The position numbers were made by a program, and so were the translations under genes. This document shows, piece after piece, positions 59,201 through 64,000 of a stretch of 64,000 nucleotides of DNA. The DNA comes from Atrina japonica (Eukaryota > Mollusca > Bivalvia > Pterioida > Pinnidae). Location of the stretch: assembly GCA_030159075.1 (NCBI GenBank), contig BROG01000042.1, forward strand, positions 1,677,501 through 1,741,500. Direction: 5' to 3'. Every line of letters starts with the position of its first letter. The first letter of the stretch is position 1. Below the pieces are notes generated by a model. That model worked only from the letters and a program-made list of their open reading frames with translations. It was not told the DNA's origin and made no database searches.

Positions 59201-61005
59201 AAAGGTTGACATACTTTTGAGACGTGAGTATCATCACTAAAGTGACCTTACCGGTGAAAACTGCTGCATCGTTTGATATAATCCAGTTCTTGGTATTGAA
59301 GCAAGTCGATCATTTCAATAGCATTGACATAAGCTTTCGGAACTTCTCGATGTAGTATATCTAAAGCTTTCTTTACATTTGAGACGTAATTTTCTGCACT
59401 GAACATCTAACAAGATGAGAACACCAAACTGATTTCAATTATGTTCCACCAGGAAAAATATATTTAATGATGTAGAATATGGTGTGTTTCACTTGTTTAA
59501 CGAAATTAAAATGAAATAACGAAGAACTATTGTTGAACTTGTCTATCTATAGAAAATCTAGTTTGTACGCAAATTAATTTCCTCCCATTTTCTTTTGTTA
59601 TCATACAACTGAACCGATATGTTATATAAATTACAGAATTAATGAAATTGGATAGTTACTTTTAAATCCGCTTTTTTATAACAACTATCGGTAAAATTTG
59701 TACAAATTTATTTTGAATCTCATTACCTTGTTCATATTTTAAAAAATGTTAGTGTAGATCTAGACTCAAAATCATTAACAATATTGTTATTTCCTTCCTG
59801 CTCATGGCAATTAAGAAAGACAAGGCCATATGGAAAAGATAATGGTTGAACAATGTTTGTCGATGATATATCAAGTGATCAATAACATAATATTCAATAA
59901 ATAATTATAATTGGCAAGAGCTATACCAAGTGCCAAACCAAAAGGATAAAGTACAAATATTTGACAATTTCCGTCGGATTTCATAATATTAGCCGAGAAT
60001 ATTCCAGAATATAAGCAATTGGATGGATCACGTGGTTTTTATCTTATGATGGATAGATATGTATCACATATGTGTATTTGTATTGTAAAATATATAATGC
60101 ATTAATGTATATATTGCAAATAGATCAAATTAAAAAGGTATACATACATCACTTATGCAAAAATTACATATATCATTTCCTCCAATCAGCATAGTTATTA
60201 CTTTCCAATCATTTTCATAGTCGATTCCTTCTTTTCCAAACTTCATACGATTAACTAAGTCAATAGCTTGCATTGGTACAAACCTATTTTTGAAGAAAAA
60301 GAAGATGAAACACAAACTAAGACAAATACATCCACATATACACACACGCTCACTTTCAACCAAGATACAGTTTTTATTTCATTCGTAATTAACTATGAGT
60401 TTGTGGATACAAGACCATTACGTCATTACATTAGAACGCTTACCTGAAAAAAAAATTAAGCTAACTTTAGTCCAATATAATATAAGCTGAAGTATGGGTA
60501 ACTAAATTCAGAAGTACGTCATTTCTTTTCGGAAATTCGAAAATAAAAACTAATCACAAAATCGGATCATTTTTGTAAATGAAATATTGGTATTGCTTAC
60601 ATGGAAACGGCTCCGACTTGTGCAACATTTAAATGAGAATTGCCATCCATGGCAAATGCTTTACCGAGGGAATACCCTTTCAGATCAGGATTGTATAAGC
60701 GAAGTATATCTGAAAAAGGAAAAGTCAATTAATAGAATTGATATTTATTTCAGATTCATACGTGCTAGTACCATTTCAATACGTATTTGAGTCAAAAACA
60801 TATAACACATCACAGAGATGTTGTGTTTCTTATACATTATTAAATACCTATATTTCTCCTACAGAAATCAAATCTAAGAGATAATAGGGTTTATAACAAT
60901 AACAAATGGATATTCTCTTGATGAAATATTCAAATATGTTGTTTAAAAACATCGCTTACTTGGAATTGTCATTAGTTGTTTAATGGATGCATCTCCACCA
61001 ATGCT

Positions 61006-61056
<51 letters not shown>

Positions 61057-61060
61057 GTAA

Positions 61061-61122
<62 letters not shown>

Positions 61123-61126
61123 ATAG

Positions 61127-61191
<65 letters not shown>

Positions 61192-63093
61192 CATTGCAAG
61201 AATATAAGGTATTACAATAACTAGATTTCATAATATCTATCTTATTTATATATCTGATTTTTTTAATTATAACAATTCGTTACTAAATCAAAATTACTAT
61301 TTTTTATACCAATTTTTATCAATCATTTTTATCTCTGAAATTTCCAAAAATAAAGCGTAAACGAAATTAGATTGGATCCAAAACATGAACGAAGTATTTT
61401 TTAATTTAAAATATTATCACCTGAAGGACATGCCCCTATTTTCCCTGAAGCCGAAAACAGTCCTTGCATTGACGCCAAACCCAGCCTGAATGATATGTTA
61501 TAAGAGTTATATATAGGTTACCAAGTACAGTAAGTAATTTGCTATAAATAAAATACAAATGACTAAATTATTAAAGAACAAAAAGATGTAAATATTTTAA
61601 TAAAATTATTCCATTTTGAAATGTTAAACAAGACACATTAGCACTGACATTCAAAAATATAATCTGTAATTGAAATGAATCACCTAAATCGTTCTTTTCA
61701 TGCACAAACTGAAATACACTAGCTACTCTTAAGTGGATTTGGCTATAGATTTAGATTTATTATTTGACCTTGTAGGATACCATTTTTCGCCGGAAATATG
61801 CATTTCTGTTAAATTCAACCTCAACTGATGGTATTGAATATTTCTTATTTTCATCCAATTCTTGCAATACCTATAACTCTATATCTATTTATTACGTAAC
61901 ACTTTATGTCATTAGTAAATATAATTTCTAATACCGTTATGGAATCACCAATCGCTCCTACAACTCCTACATCCATTGGTGTCAATGTATGGACTAAAAT
62001 AGAATTAAACGGGCATTAGTTGTGTTTACCAAAAGAAAAAAATTCGATTTCTTTTTCTTTTACTACTTGAAACTTTATTAACAGTAATAAATAAACGTTA
62101 TACACAGGCAAACGTCTTTTTATGTCTAAAACTGTACATAGAATATTTATAAATACAAATGCTTATATCACTCGCTTTACCTGTGACTTCCCGATCTGGT
62201 TTTGTAAATGTCTGACATGGGAAATGTTGGACCTGAATTAGAAAAAAAAAACAATGTGAACATAGGATAACAATTACACACATCTAATTCGTCGTGTTAT
62301 AATGGGCTTGAGTTTTGATTATCGATTAGTACTTCTTCAATTTGACAATAATATTTGTGTTCCATAACCATTCGACAATTTAGTGCACATTATAACTCAG
62401 CACATTTTATATGTCTTTGATACATTGTTACAATATAATTACCCGGATGTGTCGGTTACGTTTAATAATTTATGTAAACTGAATCCTCATCTCATTGATT
62501 TATGTTTCGCTCAATTAATTTTTCCAGATGTCCATTATTATTATCTAAACTCCAGTTACATTTTACATATTTATCTTAGTTTTATTGGACTGCTTTTCAT
62601 AATAATCTTTTCTGTAACATCTTACATTTTTGTATTTTTATACAGTTCGTGTACCAGTGGCTGATAAAGAGTGCTTGTTCGCAGTATATTTACCTTCAGT
62701 GATGTCATAGACTTGTACTATTATCGAATCGTAAATCAGATTCAGGCGTAGTAAGACATGGGGGATACTTCTAGCTCGAAGTGTTGTGTATCTATTGCCG
62801 AAAATATCATCTCATCGTAGAAAATCGTGTAGATCTTTATACACATAAACTTAAACAAAATGTGTTAGACTATGGGACAAAATCAATCTCCGACAAAAGT
62901 AACAAACAGTACACAAAACGGCATCTGATCACAAATTGAAATTTTCTGTCTAGTAAAGGAGTTTATATTAAACAACAGGAGAAACATATAATTTTGTTTA
63001 CCGGTGGTTGTCCTTCCTGTATATTATAAACATTTTCTATTCCTGTGACATTCTTTGCAGCTGACCTCATCTCGGTCGGAACGGAAAAGCTGT
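55835..63093 (-). CDS. PLB-C: phospholipase B1-like GDSL lipase, membrane-anchored (5' end not identified)
   Basis: Exons in transcription order: 63002-63093, 62181-62232, 61935-61993, 61421-61485, 60960-61003, 60601-60709, 60148-60283, 59252-59406, 58242-58422, 58021-58116, 56938-56997 and 55835-56206. All phases join, giving about 472 residues to TGA. SGNH blocks: [31 protein letters not shown] and PDCFHLSKLG. PLB1 features: SGRYDTRDDFTVVVQPF and IICPSPERPYFYTRLNSG, close to the CPSPESPYLYTLRNS of human PLB1. A membrane helix (AAIMVGVMVVVALVSTSIWYM) precedes a KKQKK tail. The expected role is surface phospholipase/lysophospholipase. Donors are gtaag-like except gtacgt (58242) and gtgata (61421). 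A signal-peptide exon was not identified upstream. Confidence 0.92.
56998..58020 (-). other. PLB-C intron with Penelope-like family B debris
   Basis: Family B 3' tail pieces lie at 57170-57590 (minus) and again at 57830-57930. Between them, 57600-57755 is unassigned. Confidence 0.7.
58021..58116 (-). CDS. PLB-C catalytic His exon (PDCFHLS)
   Basis: 32 codons, phase 0 at both ends. They read PIIPYFAPDCFHLSKLGQEL and end LWINM, with the catalytic Asp and His pair. Confidence 0.93.
58468..58512 (-). mobile_element. Minimal Penelope-like 3' tip (about 45 bp)
   Basis: It matches the last 45 bases of other copies (aatctcagataccaaagtat ... aggatgtcca) and then stops. It lies in a PLB-C intron. Confidence 0.75.
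58520..59251. other. PLB-C intron, nothing recognised
   Basis: AT-rich intronic sequence between the exons 58242-58422 and 59252-59406. Confidence 0.5.
60960..61003 (-). CDS. PLB-C block II exon (SIGGDASIKQ)
   Basis: 44 bases, as in both paralogs (15447-15490 and 40198-40241). Its acceptor (ttattattattacag, minus sense) lies at the edge of a microsatellite, which supplies the whole pyrimidine-rich tract. Confidence 0.92.
61007..61189. repeat. (AAT)n(AGT)n(CA)n compound microsatellite
   Basis: Three successive blocks of AAT, AGT and CA units, directly beside the exon 60960-61003. Confidence 0.97.
61935..61993 (-). CDS. PLB-C nucleophile exon (GDSIT)
   Basis: It encodes [19 protein letters not shown] with the GDS serine. 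Confidence 0.93.
62281..62345 (+). mobile_element. Penelope-like family B 3' tip
   Basis: Reverse complement of 40490-40540: ctaattcgtcgtgttataat, then gggcttgagttttgattatc. Only the extreme end is present. Confidence 0.7.
63002..63093 (-). CDS. PLB-C N-terminal linker exon
   Basis: After catgtacag, 2 bases plus 30 codons (SFSVPTEMRSAAKNVTGIEN and on to EGQPP) run to a gtaaac donor in phase 0, which fits the next exon. It has the same 92-base length and phases as 18544-18635. It contains a possible N-glycosylation site (NVT). Confidence 0.6.
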
Positions 63094-63254
63094 CTGTACA
63101 TGAAATTTATACGTTTTATCAAAATGTTTTCTGTTCAATAATCTTGTCAATATGTCATCTTAAAAAGGAAACCAAAATTCAAACGTCCATTCCAATGCAT
63201 GCTGGTTAAAAAACCAAACATTTTTCAATCATAATGATTTGGTCGTACTGTATT

Positions 63255-63375
63255 TTAGCCTCACCTATGTTACCCCGTAAATGAATCATCCTCAACTATG
63301 TTACCACGTAAATGAATCATCCTCAACTATGTTACCACGTAAATGAATCATCCTCAACTATGTTACCACGTAAAT
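63255..63375. repeat. 31-bp tandem repeat, four copies
   Basis: The unit has cctcaactatgttaccacgt followed by aaatgaatcat. Confidence 0.93.
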
Positions 63376-63639
63376 TAATCGTCTTGAGCATTATAACTTT
63401 GGTATTATGTTTATAATATTCAAACAGCATTTTACTCCTGTCTTTATTTTCGCCACTTAGCATATAGAATTTAGGAATAATATTTGTCTGTTTTTAAATT
63501 TGCGTCATTTTTTCCTATTTATACGTTTATTCAAAACTCGTCCTGTACCTTTCCGGGCATATTGTAAATTTAAATAGATTCATTAATTGTAGAGTCACAG
63601 GCATATACGTTGTAGATACATTGTACTGTATGTGTGATA

Positions 63640-64000
63640 TTGTTATATATTTTACATCACAAAGGGAGTGCTCTGTATTATATGTGAGTACTATAGGATT
63701 AATAAATAGGTGTATTAGATCACAGAAAAATATTTTATCACTACATTGTATTAGATCACGGAAAAATATATGATTACAACAATTTAGATCAGGAAAAATA
63801 TATTCTGATTACATTTTATTAGACTACGGAAAAATATAATGTGATTACATTGTATTAGATCATGTAAAAATATAATGTGACTGAAAAATACAATGTGATC
63901 ATATTGTATTAGATCTTTAAAAAATAATGTGATTACATTTTATTGAAACACTGAAAAATATAATGTGATTACATTGTATTAGATCACGAAAAAAATATAA
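63640..64000. repeat. 36-bp minisatellite at right window edge
   Basis: About nine variable copies with core gatcacggaaaaatataatg followed by tgattacattgtatta. It continues beyond the window. Confidence 0.9.

Noticed and set aside
60943..61231. Poly-Cys/Val, poly-Tyr, poly-Ile and poly-Asn ORFs
   Set aside because: Artefacts of the compound AAT/AGT/CA microsatellite.
62690..62770. Minus-strand open stretch ending at a gtaaat donor (LNLIYDSIIVQVYDITE)
   Set aside because: Its phase does not fit PLB-C exon 62181-62232, which needs a phase 0 junction. The 63002-63093 exon fits instead.

Overview
This window is AT-rich, intron-rich animal nuclear DNA. The mix of microsatellites and minisatellites, degenerate Penelope-like retroelements, tRNA-derived SINEs, a relic L1/Tx1-type LINE and TTAA-flanked non-autonomous DNA elements suggests a lophotrochozoan, most likely a mollusc. 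That assignment is inference. No bacterial or organellar features were seen. Genes were read by joining open exons across GT/AG splice sites with compatible phases.

Layout. (1) 1-5390, + strand: a 20-bp tandem array, then the last five exons of a PDIA5-like protein disulfide isomerase relative with a CQFC thioredoxin exon; its 5' end lies outside the window. (2) 5391-9627: a TTAA-type DNA element split by other sequence including a Penelope-like fragment, a minisatellite, and one unassigned candidate exon. (3) 9628-18635, - strand: PLB-A, a GDSL-type phospholipase B1-like membrane-anchored lipase with an intact frame over twelve exons. (4) 18636-30000: repeats, retroelement pieces, and a large nested TTAA-element array (25379-28610). 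(5) 30001-44365, - strand: PLB-B, a second copy with two single-base frameshifts and no visible exon for the catalytic His; retroelement DNA lies where the missing exons should be. (6) 44366-55834: a LINE relic carrying two nested Penelope-like copies, SINEs, and a 1-kb minisatellite. (7) 55835-63093, - strand: PLB-C, a third copy with an intact frame over twelve exons; its 5' end is not identified and may lie beyond 63093 or outside the window. (8) 63094-64000: two minisatellites.

The main biological content is therefore a three-member tandem array of phospholipase B paralogs in the same orientation, sharing intron phases and nearly all exon lengths. In vertebrates several such lipase repeats are fused into one PLB1 protein before a single membrane anchor. 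Here each copy has its own C-terminal anchor exon. PLB-A and PLB-C keep all catalytic blocks (GDS, GGD, GGND, DCFH). They differ mainly in the stalk before the membrane, which in PLB-A contains about four copies of a 23-residue repeat. PLB-B looks like a decaying or remodelled member. The repeat content touches coding sequence in several places: two splice acceptors and one stop codon lie inside or against tandem repeats.
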